Assembly (NCBI GenBank): GCA_003024785.1
Contig: PUQB01000087.1
Span: 186,001 to 250,000, forward strand
Length of the DNA: 64,000 bases
From: Selaginella tamariscina
Taxonomy: Eukaryota; Streptophyta; Lycopodiopsida; Selaginellales; Selaginellaceae
Direction: 5' to 3'
Shown here: positions 1-12,257 of the stretch, one piece after another
Position numbering within the stretch: position 1 is the first letter of the stretch
Layout of the letters: every line of letters begins with the position of its first letter
Made by a program: the position numbers and the translations under genes
Notes under the pieces: model-generated
Databases searched by the model: none
Told to the model about the DNA's origin: nothing
The model's input: only the letters and a program-made list of their open reading frames with translations

Positions 1-231
1 AGCAACCCTCGCGTTCGGCGAGGGTACCATTATGAAGAGTGATTTTTGGGAGAAACATGACCAGAGATTCTTGTTAGTCAAGCGCCGCTGGATGCCACTC
101 AATTTCTGACGGCTGTACTGACGGGTGCTAGTGAGCTCAATCAATAAATCTGCCTGAGGATTGTAGCAGTCTGGCAAGGTCCATTCGCCTGGGATTTCCA
201 GGTCCTGCTCTCTGAAGATCAGATTAGTCAT
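1..231 (-). CDS. Unrecognised partial ORF at window edge
   Basis: An open frame reads leftward from an ATG at 229-231 to the window edge without a stop, about 77 codons, beginning MTNLIFREQDLEIPGEW. It is much richer in G+C than the very AT-rich DNA to its right, which suggests a coding or mobile-element origin. I do not recognise the family. It could be the start of a gene lying left of the window, or a fragment of a mobile-element polyprotein. Confidence 0.3.
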   Translation of the reverse strand, partial: MTNLIFREQDLEIPGEWTLPDCYNPQADLLIELTSTRQYSRQKLSGIQRRLTNKNLWSCFSQKSLFIMVPSPNARVA

Positions 232-1050
232 TGACACACAAACGAAACCTAAACGATTGCGGCAGCTAAAATGTTGGGTAAACCTAAGAAATTAAGAATA
301 AATAGGGATGATAATTAAATTAAAAGTTCATTAAATAACTAAGCCCAAGAACAGTGAGCATTGTAATAATGTATATAAAAGAATATAATATATAATATAT
401 ATTATATATAACAAATAAAAATAATTAATAATTATAACAAATTAAATGCAACTTATATTTACATAAATATTCTTATTAAACTTCAACACACTTTAAAATT
501 GAATAAATTAAAATATAGCACAATTAATTTTAATTCTAATATCACATTTAAAATTTTAATCATTATAAAACAAAATAATTTTAAAATAATTAAAAATGAA
601 ACTATATTTATTTTAAAAACTTTATATACTTTTAACAATATTTAATATAGATTTTTATTTAAACAAATGGAAACATTATATTTAAAATTTGAATGAAATA
701 GAACATATATTTTTAATGTATATAAAATTCTAATAAAATAAATGAATATATTTAATTTATAACACGTAAAAATGAAAAATTAAATGTTAGTAAATGCTTA
801 TCTTTAAAATAACTTTATACTTTTAATTGATTGTGTTTTAGAGTTAAATATTATAAATTACAAATTAGTTATATTATATTTTATGTATTTTATGTATTTT
901 TGAAATTTTAAAGGTAAAAATCTATTCTTCAAATTTATGCGATATAGTCAACGAATATATTCTTACGAGATCTTTGGTGCGTAGATTATATATAGGTTCA
1001 ATAGCATTACCTTGACTAACATGAATGTTAGAAGTAACTGTTATTCGTAA
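232..1050. other. AT-rich intergenic DNA, no gene seen
   Basis: Very AT-rich sequence with poly(A/T) runs and no ORF with protein-like composition. A (TG)n run follows at about 1051-1070. No RNA gene or terminal repeat was noticed. Confidence 0.6.
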
Positions 1051-1080
1051 CGTGTGTGTGTGTGTGTGTGTTTCTCAGTA

Positions 1081-3935
1081 CTATTTTTCAAAATCCATTC
1101 GCTCCAATTCTTGCCACATACTCAAGCTCCGGTATATATCCCGCAACATTACATAAGCAGCTGCATCTCCTGGATCACCACCCACCAATGTATCAAAAGC
1201 AACTTTGCCCATCTCCGCATTCTTCCATTGCCTACATGCCCCTAACAAAGACATCCACATAACTCTGTTGGGCGTGATAGGCATGCTCTTCACAACAGAT
1301 AATGCCTCTTCCAATCTGTTAGCTCTACCCAACATGTCAACGACGCAAGCATAATGTTCTTGACTTGGTTTGATACCGTATCTATCCATGGCCTCAAAAT
1401 ACATTTTACCTTTCTTCCACCATACCTGCATGGCTGCAAACTGTTAAAACACCAAGTAACATAATACTGTCCATTTGCAAACCAGCTTCCTGTATCTTCT
1501 TTACCAAACTAAACACCTGATACGCGTCCCCTACTGCACTATATCCTGCTACCAAGGCAGTCCAGGCCATTATGCTATGAGAATGGATACTGTTAAACAG
1601 TTGTTCAGCAGCAACCATGCAGCCGCACTTGCCATACAAGTCCACCAAGGCAGTTGTGACCAACACATCCTGTTCTAAACCATGCTTGCAGACTCTAGAA
1701 TGAATCCATTTCCCAACTGGTAGAGTGGTTAAACTACCACATGCCTTGAGTACAGCAACATATGCAGAGGAGCCTGGTTGACAATCCATACACATGAACA
1801 AGTCTAAAGCTGCTGAGCTCCCCCCATTTTCTACGTATCCCAAATGAGACATGTCCAGGTAACAACATCTTTACGGACCATCTTGTCGAAGATCTCCAAC
1901 GCATGTGACATGCTCCCGCATTTGCTATACATGTCCACCAAGCTGCTTGCCACAACGGCGTTGGAATCAAGTCCACGCTCTCTGAGTTGCTTATGAATGT
2001 CCATTCCTTCTGCAGACAAGATTGCTTTTTTAACTGTTTCCCAGTACCAAGCCTGTACATGCCTTGAGTGCAGCAACAAATGCAGTAGCATTTGGTGCAC
2101 AATCCATTCCTGTGAACAACTCCATGGCCACAGAACTATCACCATTCTCTACGTATCCGAGGATAAGACATGTCCAAGTGACAACATCCTTATGTGTCAT
2201 TCTGTCAAAGACCTCTCTGGCTCGTTCTATTGCCGCACTTGCTGTACATGTCAATCAAAGTGCTTCCCACAGTTACGCTGGATTCAAATCCGTGCTCTTT
2301 GAGTTTCTCATGAATGACAATACCCTTCTGCAGACAAGATTGCTTGTCTGAGTCCTTTTCAGTAGCTAGGCCAGCACATGCCTTAAGTGCAGCAACAAAT
2401 GCAGAAGCATTTGGTGCACAGTCCATATTCGTGAACAAATCAATAGCTACTGATCTCTGTCCATTCTCCGAGTATCCACAAATGAGACAGTTCCACGTAA
2501 CAGCACTTCGATCTCTCATCAAGTCGAAGACGTCTCGAGCATGATGCATGCTACCGCATTTACTATACATGTCTATTAAGGTGGTTGCCACAACTATATC
2601 AGAATCAACTCCATGCTCCTCGATCTGTTTGTGAATGACCATCCCCTTCTCCAGACAAGACTGTCTCTCTGAATCCTTCTCAGTAGCCAAGCCTGCACAT
2701 GCCTTGAGTGCAGCAACAAATGTAACAGCGTTGGGAGCACAGTCCATCCTTGTAAGCAGCTCCAAACCTACCGATCTCTCCCGGTTCTCGACGTATCCTA
2801 GAATGAGACAATTCCATGTAATAAATCCCGACAGACCATCTGGTCGAACACATACCGAGCACACTGCATGCTCCCGCATTTGCTATACATGTCCACCAAG
2901 TGTTGCAACAGTGAGATTGCATTGAAGCCACGTTCTTTGATTTGTTTGTGAATGGACATCCCGTTGTCTAGAGAAAATGCTTATGTGACTCCCTCTCACT
3001 AGCCAAGCACGCACATGCCTTCAAGCAGCAACGCACGTAACAGTGTTCGGTTCACAATCCATGCTCCTGTACAACTCGATAGCCACTGAGCTTTCCTCAT
3101 TCTCCGTGTATCCTAGAATGAGAGACGTCCAAGTAACGACATCCCGACGGATCATCCGGTCGAACACGTCCCGAGCATGCTGCATGCTTCCACATTTGCT
3201 ATACATGTCTACCAGGCTGTTTGCTACAACAATGTCTAAGTCAAACCACGCTGTTTGGCTTGGTTGTGGATGGCCACTCCTTTCTTCAGATAGACTTGCT
3301 TATTTGCTTCTTTCTCACTAGCCAAGCCTGCACATGCCTTGAGTACAACCAGATATTAACAGAATTTGGCTTGCAGCCCATGCCTTCGAACAACTCCAAA
3401 GCCAGTGAGCATTCCCCATTCTCCACGTATCCCATAATGAGGGAGTTCCACATAACAACGTCCCGATGGATCGTATTGTCAAAGACCTCCCTGGCTAGTG
3501 ACATACTCCCGCATCTACTATACATTGTGATCAGTGAAGAAGATACATATTTGTCACTGTGGCAACTCGCTGCAACCGCATCTGAATGTATTTTTTTCCC
3601 TCCTTTCAAGTCCTTGTCTTGGTACATTGTTTTAAAGCAGCAACAAATTCTTGAACATTCTTCTGTATTGTTTCTTTGTTAGCCTTCCTCTCAGATACAG
3701 TGGGCTCTAAAGAAGCAGGCTTCTCTTGCACCTTTGTCACACAAGTACTTGATGTGTCACCTGTAGTGGTGCGCTTAAAGTCTGGAGTGTTTCTCTTCCA
3801 CTGTTGAGGAAATCATAGTTAGTAACAGAACACAACTGTGTCAGGAAAAAGACTCACATCTGTCCATGTCTTCTCCAATGCCTGCTGGAACCTAGTCTTT
3901 TGTTTATGCATGTACTTGTGGTGATTCTAAAAACA
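1081..3935 (-). CDS. PPR protein (PLS/E type), several frame breaks
   Basis: Organellar RNA-binding pentatricopeptide repeat protein. Tandem repeats appear across the region, each with a VDMYSKCGSM-like block followed by AREVFDRM, a VVTWTSLILGY-like block and FVAALKACAGLA. Near the 3' end an E-type tail is visible (HYACVVDMLGRANRLEEA, then SLLGACRQWKNAEMG). The N-terminal part lies at about 3640-3935 and includes one short intron (about 3801-3857; GTGAGT donor, CAG acceptor). The frame changes at about 3350, 3030, 2960, 2870, 2250, 2140, 1840 and 1420, so no single ORF covers the gene. The breaks could reflect pseudogenisation or assembly indels; repeat similarity between units stays high. 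Organellar targeting is inferred from the family. Confidence 0.75.
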
Positions 3936-4175
3936 AACTAGGTAGTATGTGTTCTGTGGAATGAGTATGCATTGGGCGTCCACATGATATATACTTAATA
4001 TACTTCAATATCTAGAATACCATCCAAAGACATTCACGCTTGCGTTCTTATATTATTACTTAAATATCTAAATTATTTTATTAAACATTTATTAATGATG
4101 GCATATTTAAGACAAGCCCCACTGTTTATATAAAGATGATTTTAACAGGCTTGATTAAACTTACATACTTTTTTT

Positions 4176-7100
4176 TCAACTGAGAATCTGCGGCCTGCTT
4201 TGAACTACTGCAATACTCCCATGGCTATAAACTCCTTCAATATCCTGTTCATAAAATCCAAACGTAATGAACAGTCAAATATGATGATATATTACAGTAA
4301 CATGTTACCGATTTATTTTGTTTTTGAAAAGAATGACTTACTTGAGGCTCTCCATTGAATGCTGCTTCCACATCCATTCCAAGCTTGGCAACTATTTGCA
4401 ACAGGTGACTCCGAAACTGATTTAGACAAGGCAAAACACTTATTATATACATATCAATATACATACATACATGTACACACACACACATATAGTGTGTGTG
4501 TTGGGGGTGGGGTTCGTTCCGAACGTACATCGTTGTCCCATAGTAAACGCTCCTCATTGTAGTTGAGCATGACTTCAGTTGATTGTTCAACGGTAACACT
4601 GTCATATCTGCAACAAATACATAACTAGCACTGCCATGCACAGATAAAACAACACGGATACGGACACACAAAATCCTATGACTCAGATAATCTCATGTAA
4701 AGAAAGTGAAATTGATGAGTACCAAAAAAAAGTGGATACAAGAAGACACTGCACTGTGTGCGTGCGTGCGTAAGTGAGTGTGTGTGTGTGTGACTTACAG
4801 TCCAGCCCCAGAAAATCCTTCTAGATCCTCGCCATTAGAATCAGAACGTGCGATAAGTGTTCCTTCAACAGCATATAGTCCTATACGCTTTGAGGGAAAT
4901 GAAAGAAAGTGAGCTTCTGGGAAAACAGATACACCAGTTATCAGAAAATAAGATAAATCAGATCACATAAAAATTACCATTACGATATATACATCCGAGA
5001 CACACACACGCACCTGCAAAATTAGACTTGGGAATGCTGAAACTCAGTGCATTGCCTTTGTAGTTTCCCACAAGAACTTCCCCTAGCCCTGGAACAATCT
5101 GTATATAGACAACGTTAAACCCAATGGTCTGAAATGCATAGAAATTACTGACGTTAATCATTAAGAGAAATATATTGACCTCGCAAAACATGGTTGACGG
5201 ATCCTTGGAAATAGGATGCACTGTATGCATCACAAATGCATAATCTGCAGGTATGACCTTCTGGAGCAAACAACCCATATGAAGTGCCTCCTCTGGAACT
5301 CCATGCGCCCTTCTACTCAGCCTGAAAATGAAGACTCCGCTTAGACATAACATGTAAACGGCGCGCGTGTGACACTTTCTAGGAAAAGTTACCATGCTCT
5401 ATCTGTCCATTTACTTGACCACACATGGCATATTGCTTGCCATGTTTTGTCCCAGCTGTGTTTGTTTTCCCAAGCTCCAGTTTGTAATAGACCAGTAGAT
5501 TCAGCAACTTCTATCAGTTGCTTCTTTAACTGCTTGGGTACAGTGAGCTTAGTTTTAACTAGATCTCGTATTCTAGCAAGCTCACTCGGAATTCTGTACA
5601 AGAGCAAACAACTTATGTTTGTGCATGTATACACAAAGTATACAGACCATTTTATTAATTTATCTGTGTATATTGAAGAGTAGTATATGTTAGTAACACA
5701 ATTAAGAAAACAATATATTCCTTAAAGTGACATACCTTTCTGATTCTGAAGCTTTTAACCGCTCGAGGGAAAAGCAAAAAGGAGTATTAACACTAGAGTT
5801 TATAGGATCCTCCATGACTTTCTCGAATGCACCAAGTGGTAAAGCAATCGAAAGTGGAAGCTACAATAATGTGATGGTCGAGAGAGATGTGGTTAATGTT
5901 ACGAGGGTGAGCTTACCAGAATTGACTTATCTAGCACTCTTCGAAGCATAGAGATCTTCATGGACTTCCCACCAACTTGTTCAGGATTAAACTCATCCTC
6001 TGTTAGTACAAGCTTGTCCATCTATATATAAAAAGGAAATTCAATATAAACATGACCATTTAGTACTTAGAAGACATGATGATGTAAATGACATAGCAGA
6101 TCCCCTTGTAATGCAACAGATGAACCATTGAGCTGATAAGCAAATGCATGCATTTACATACATATATGTATCTTGCATACATACCTCATGTTTATACTTG
6201 GGATAGAAAAGCTGGATTCTGTGCCTGGGAAAGTAATAAACACAAACGCTTAGCTACATGTAAGTACATCTACAATTATTATCACACATTTTAGTGCATT
6301 TGTATCAAGTTCACTGTCTTCAACAAGTTCTGCTTCAGACAATAACACCTGCCCTGATGCTCCAACATTAACAAGAACACTTTCCCCTACATAATAATCA
6401 GTGATCAAAATTGCTGTCTGATAGCAATATTTGATATCAAACCTGAGAGTTGCTTCAGCTTTTCAAACTCTTCTCCATGAAAACAACTAGCAAGCAAAAC
6501 CTACCCATGGAACATGCATTTACAATTACATATAAATAAACGTAAACATTATAATACCCGTGAATCACGAGCTCTAATGGCCACATGGCTTAGCATGTCA
6601 ACAGTGCTGGCACATAGCACGGCTGTCACCCCAACAGGTATATCTTCCATACCATCAACCTGTAGGAGTCACAAAACTTAAGTAACCATTGAAATATAAT
6701 GAATTAGCATTTACCTTTTCAATAAGAATTACATGTGGTGATGGATAAATAATGCCTTGAATCGATGCCAAAGAAGGAAGTACTACTACTTTCCCTGTGG
6801 CAGAAGGCCGGTGACTTACAACCTGCAAGCTTAGACCATAAGAATGTGTTTACTATTAGAATACGTGCGTACCTGCCAAGCACCGAGTCCAGCACTTCCC
6901 CTTAGCATTGACTGAAGTTTTTGTATGAGGCTGGAAATGTTAAAGAGAACTTGACCACGTATCACCTGCAAATACAAACAAATTTACATTGTGTGTGTGT
7001 GTGCACAAACAGATGCACCTCTTCACCAAAATTTTGTATGTAAGTTTCAGCAATTCCACAAGCTTTTCCCAGTGCCTCAGCCTGCAGTTGCACGAGGTTG

Positions 7101-10100
7101 TATATTTCATCCATGTAATCTGTACAAGGGGAGCATACAGGATCACCATGCTACCAATGATAGCAAATAATTAAAATTGAACCCACCATATAATAATTAT
7201 ATTTATAACTGGCGGTGCTGGAAAACACACACACACATACATACATATGTGTGTGTGAAGTATTTACCTTCAACTGCCAATGTTATACGGTCAATTGCAG
7301 ACATAGCTAGCAATGCCCAACTTTCTGACCAACGTGGCTGCCCCTTAACCTGCATTAAGTTTCATGTAAGTATAAAAGCCTGCTTAGTTAAACAAAACCA
7401 ACATACTTTGTTCCAGTAGTTGAAACACATATTAAGCTCGTCGCTTTCAGCATCTATGCAGCAGTTCTCAAGAACAAGAGATATGAGCTCGCATAAGTCA
7501 TCGCCAACTTAACACGGACTGAAAAGAAAGTGCTAGCACTATATATATTTTGTATGTATGTCATATTATTGATATTGATATATTAATATGCTATACATTG
7601 ATACATTATTATCACAAACCTTATCAGTGCGGCCAATAGATAGCCCAAAGAAGTTACTAAGAGCTATATCCAATAGTAATATGTCTCTGCGTACAGACTC
7701 TCCTTTCCAGATTTTTTTAGCTGCTTTCTCGTCTTAACGAAGTGGCCGGGAATCCACCTGTCAGACATTTCAAATATGAAATTCCAGCACATACACCCGC
7801 ACGCACGCACAAACCAAGCATCTCTATTTCCAAGGATATTGTAAAGCATTCCCTTCAACTCGTCGTCAAGATATTCCTTGCACATCTCGACCATCACGTC
7901 AAGGTCAGCTCCTGAATGAACGGTTTTCAGGATCCATAGGAAGTGCTGAAAGTACGTAAAAGCTAGTAAAGACATGTATATGTACATGCCCACCCACATA
8001 GATACACATAAATATATATACACACCCATACACATTACATTAAATAAATACAGTACTTCAAAAGCAGGAATGAGCTGCGGCAGGTAAACCGGAGTCGCAG
8101 TGATAGGATGGTCCATGGTTTGTACCCATTCCTTTGTAATGCGTCCATTCTCCCTTTTTGCAAATTAATATTAAATTGACTGATCAGGAGAACACACACA
8201 CACACACACGCATGATATAGTATCATATATACACGTAAGTGATAAATGCGCATGAAATGTAAGGGGTCAATAAATTGCACGGATATATATACATACAGAC
8301 ACATTTGAGCTTATGTGGGTGTACATTTATAGACATTCACGGAAGCTCACCATAGAGTTTGGTAGAAACTGTCCATGCTATTCGTACGAAGAAAGTGAAG
8401 ATAAGCCTGCAACATGAAAAGAGATTATTATACACACACATATAAGTTGAAACTTGTTACATATAATACAGATACAATAAACAGATATCAAAGTGCATAT
8501 TACCTCGCATATGTGAATGTCTTCTGGAGAAGTGTTAGTATGCAGTTTTTGATGCCACTGCTCTAGAAAGTGATCTTCGATTCCTGGTCTTCATAAACAC
8601 GGAGTCTCAATGAAAAGCACTCGTAATGATATAAAATAATAGGATAGGAAAAGAGTTACCTATGACCCTCTCGAATTCCATTTTCTCGCATAATATTAAG
8701 AATTCTAAAACAAAAATGTTAAAGAAATACTTCATAATAATTACTACATACCCCATGCGAATTTGCTCAGCATCCCCACCTCCACGAGGAAGTGTAGACA
8801 ATATCATCCTTGCAAATCGTTTAATTGAGGGATCCTTGCCATGCACTGCTTTCTCTGCCATAACAGATGCTAAACGCTGCAAAATATGAAGTATTATTAA
8901 CAAACACACACACACACACACCTATATATACCTCTTGCACGTAAGCAATATCCTTTGACTGATAGTTGCATTTTTTATACCATGTAAGCTGCAAAAAAAG
9001 CAACAATGTACACATACCTCATTATACTCTAAAACCTCTTTTGATTCCAAAATTACATACGCTCTAGCTTGTAATATAACGTATAATAGGAACATTAAGA
9101 CCAATACCTGTTTAATGGCAGAATATCGCAACCAAGTGTACATGAATGCCATGCCACTGGCACCTATATCTTCTGCTGCATCGACAAGTTCTGATGCCAG
9201 GATAAATCGATTAAAAAGTGACCAGTTATCAAACGTGGTTTCAGGTAAGATCACCTGTAAATAAGCAGTAATCAATAATACAAAACCGCGCGCGCACGCA
9301 CACACACGCACAGAGAGGTACCTGCTCCATAAGATCGTTCATTTCAAAACATTTTAATGGAACTTGGAAGCAACCATTATTATTGTACCACGCACCGTCT
9401 TTATCCTATCAAAAGTGCAAGTTAATACATCAGAGTCAGTGGAAAGAATGTTATAAAAGTTAGATAACTCACCCTTAATACAAAACCAAGCACCGTGGCA
9501 CTTCAAGCTCTGGAACTTTCATACATATCTGTAAAAATTATGTATCTGTTAACGTTGTATGCTGTGTTCTGTGCGTACTAATAGTATGTGTAACTTCGAA
9601 TGTACATAACATGCATACATGCATATATATTAGTTCACGCACTTACTTGCCAGCTTCCAGGTGAAGCTGCAACAAATGGTGTTTCAATGGCTCTGTCAGT
9701 CACTTGCACAGAACCTCTAGGCCACCAGGAACTGTTTGGAAGTGACCAGTTGTTCACTGCCCAATGCAGAGTCTGAACAAGCATAAAATCAGAAAAAAAA
9801 AAACTCATAACACATATATACCATATATATGTATATATATGATATATACACACTGATATATAAACCTCGTAAAATCTAGCTTACCAAGCCTTCAACGGGT
9901 GCACTGAGAAGCACTTCGTAGAACGTTTCATTGGCATGAGCATCTCGTAAAGTAACAGTAACAGCGACGGCACTTTCCTGCTTAAAAACAAACGTGAAAG
10001 TCTCGTCAAGATGAGACTCGACATCCTGCATAACACTGCTGCTGTGACTGGTTGCAGAAACCAGAACCGAAGCCTGCGCCTGGGTATCAATGCTCGTCAC

Positions 10101-10295
10101 TGTGGATCCATACCCCTGGGAGCTGCATTCGTCCTCAACCGCTGAACAAACGCATCTCCGGTTCAGGGCGCACGGTTTCCGCTTGTTCTTTGCCAGAATT
10201 TTCAAAGATCGGCATTTTTCAACCGCATTTCTTCGAAAATCTGCTGCCTTGCAAAAGAGAATAGCGCCGGAAGCATCAAAGAGTGCCAGCGCCAT
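4176..10295 (-). CDS. GWD: Alpha-glucan water dikinase (starch phosphorylation)
   Basis: Plastid enzyme that transfers the ATP beta-phosphate to starch glucosyl units, opening granules for breakdown. Many short exons (roughly 25) run leftward from the ATG at 10293-10295, which opens a basic, transit-peptide-like N-terminus, to a TGA at 4176-4178. First comes a CBM45-type starch-binding region (TLHWAVNNWSLP at about 9730-9772), then FDNWSLFNRFILASELVDAA (9108-9254) and WHQKLHTNTSPEDIHICE (8504-8587). The phosphohistidine segment is DMLSHVAIRARDSR, with the His codon at 6585-6587. The C-terminal ATP-binding part has RSDSNGEDLEGFSGAGL near 4800-4860 and ends DIEGVYSHGSIAVVQSRPQ. One-base losses interrupt the frame at about 9493, in the T run 7712-7718, and at about 7504. 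The CBM45 region argues against PWD/GWD3. Introns are tiny and often hold CA/TG repeats. It shares a 374-bp upstream region with MND1. Confidence 0.9.
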
Positions 10296-10669
10296 GGAAA
10301 ATCACATGATTCGCTCAATAACAGACCGAAAGTGTAAAATCCGCCATGAATTCAGTAGAATTGCTCAAGAAAAGATAGAAATAGGAAGAACAGATAGAAA
10401 CAGGCCGAAGATCGCTCCAAGCGGCTGTCCGCATGCCCTAATGCAAAACCTAGATTTGTAGCGAGGAACAAGGCGAAGAACACGCGTCAAGAAATGAAAT
10501 AGAAAAGGAAAACATTAGGAGTCTTGTGAGATTCCAGAAAAGTGACAGGAATCTCACACTCAAATGCAAATAAGATTTTAGAATATTCTGATTCTCTGAA
10601 TATTCAGAATCTATTAAACCCTATTGCTCTGACCGTACGATTAAGGAGCGGGAGAATTTGAGCGCAGCT
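10296..10669. promoter_or_regulatory. Divergent promoter region between GWD and MND1
   Basis: The two ATGs lie only 374 bp apart and point away from each other. The interval carries a perfect 10-bp inverted repeat (GTGAGATTCC at 10526-10535, GGAATCTCAC at 10548-10557) and, just beyond it, a near-palindrome at about 10590-10611 (GATTCTCTGAATATTCAGAATC, one arm with an extra CT) containing GAAxxTTC units that resemble heat-shock elements. An AAACCCTA motif (partial telo-box) is at 10616-10623. Shared regulation is inference. Confidence 0.5.
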
Positions 10670-12143
10670 ATGGTGAGCCGCGGTAGATCGATCTTACTTT
10701 ACTCATGAATTTTGTTATGGCGCACGTAGATCTTTCATCTGTTTGTGCGATTTACATATACATTTTGTATTTTCTCACAGTCGAAGAAACGAGGGCTTTC
10801 TATGGACGATAAGAGGGAACAGCTGCTGTCGATTTTCTATGAAACTCAAGACTTTTACCTGGTGGGTATCTCACATATACAAAATAATTAAAAAGTACTT
10901 TAGGAATTAGATTTGCAGAGAATATTATACACCCGCACGCACGCACACACGCGCACACACACACACACACACACATATAAAGTAATTAACTAAATCTTAT
11001 GAAAGTTATTTATTTATTTATTTATTTTGTAGCTCCGTGAGCTGGAGAAGCTCGGCCCCAGAAAGGGGGTTATAAGCCAGACCGTCAAGGATGTGTTACA
11101 AAGTCTCGTTGATGATGACCTCGTTTTCAAGGACAAGATTGGCACCTCCGTACGTATAATATTTCACATTATATAGAAATGTAGATGAAAATGATCATAT
11201 ATATATAACATAATATATTGTCAGACACACAGCAATGTGTGTGCGCTCGTATACATGTGCAAATTCTTTCTTTCAGTGTACTTCTGGAGCCTTCCAAGTC
11301 GTGCAGGACATCAGGTAATCATCCTCAATGATAATAATAATTAATCGCTTGATTGGTTAATATAATCATCAGCTTCGCCAAGTGCGAACCAAGTTAGAGA
11401 CCGATCTGTCGGCTGCCAGTCCCAACGTGCAGAGCTGGAGAAACTCAAAGAATCATCCAAAAAGGGCAGGGAGGAATCGGTATGCACACACATACACACA
11501 CGCACGCACGCACGCTTATAAGTATGAATATCACACACACGGACAACACACACACAATCTGCATAAACACATGATATTTTTATGTATTTGTTTCAGGATG
11601 AAAGAGAGGCGGCATTAGCTGTTATGAAAGATCTCGAGGAGCAGCACAAAACTCTTAAGGCAAGTCTTCTAACAGTCGTATATTTACATTGTAACTATTC
11701 GATCTTCAGGCTGAGCTGGAGCAATATGCAGAGAACGATCCCACTGTCTTCGAGGCTATGAGTAAGTCCATATATGTATATATGTATGTACATACGTCAG
11801 CCATATGTATAACGCTCTTTTATATTTATAGAGAAAGCAACGGGCGTTGCTCACCAGGCAGTTAACCGCTGGACAGGTATCTTATATAGCAAATATGTTT
11901 GTATGTACAATTAACAAGTTTAGCTTTTCAGTGTGTAAGGTTTACTAATATACTTGTCACAGACAACATATTCTCTCTGCAGAACTGGTGTAGCAACAAC
12001 TTCCCAGAGGCCAAAGAAAGGCTGCAGGAAGTTTATAAGGAGGTACGTTTTGCTTATTTGAATTACAAACGCACGCACGTTTAACGAGCATATATAATTA
12101 TATACAGGTAGGAATAACCGAAGACTTCGATTACCTTGATTAA
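10670..12143 (+). CDS. MND1: MND1, meiotic recombination coiled-coil protein
   Basis: Partner of HOP2 that stimulates DMC1/RAD51 strand invasion in meiosis. Ten exons fit the family: 10670-10672, 10781-10861, 11033-11153, 11277-11314, 11373-11479, 11597-11659, 11710-11761, 11832-11876, 11963-12042 and 12108-12143, giving about 208 residues, the usual size. The first exon is the ATG alone. The winged-helix start reads [16 protein letters not shown] then [18 protein letters not shown] and [20 protein letters not shown]; the coiled coil follows, then [19 protein letters not shown] and the typical end [10 protein letters not shown]. Exon 5 is 107 nt where 108 is required; one more C in the CCC at about 11421 would restore the conserved frame ([19 protein letters not shown]). 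The intron after 11659 has a GC donor (GCAAGT). Confidence 0.93.
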
Positions 12144-12257
12144 GAACTACAGGCACGAAGCTTTTGCAAATATTGTACGTAAAGAACAAATAAAATTTCA
12201 TTTCCACCAGCAGTTTGTTAACTACCGGCTAAGAAATAAACAGGTGAGTTAATCATA
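12144..12257. other. Convergent 3' ends of MND1 and ERGIC gene
   Basis: The stop codons of the two convergent genes are 114 bp apart. The interval contains AATAAA at about 12188, a plausible polyadenylation signal for MND1. Confidence 0.4.

Noticed and set aside
4359-9853. Short ORFs starting MCVCVC or similar
   Set aside because: They arise from (TG)n or (CA)n repeats in introns and have no homologous content.
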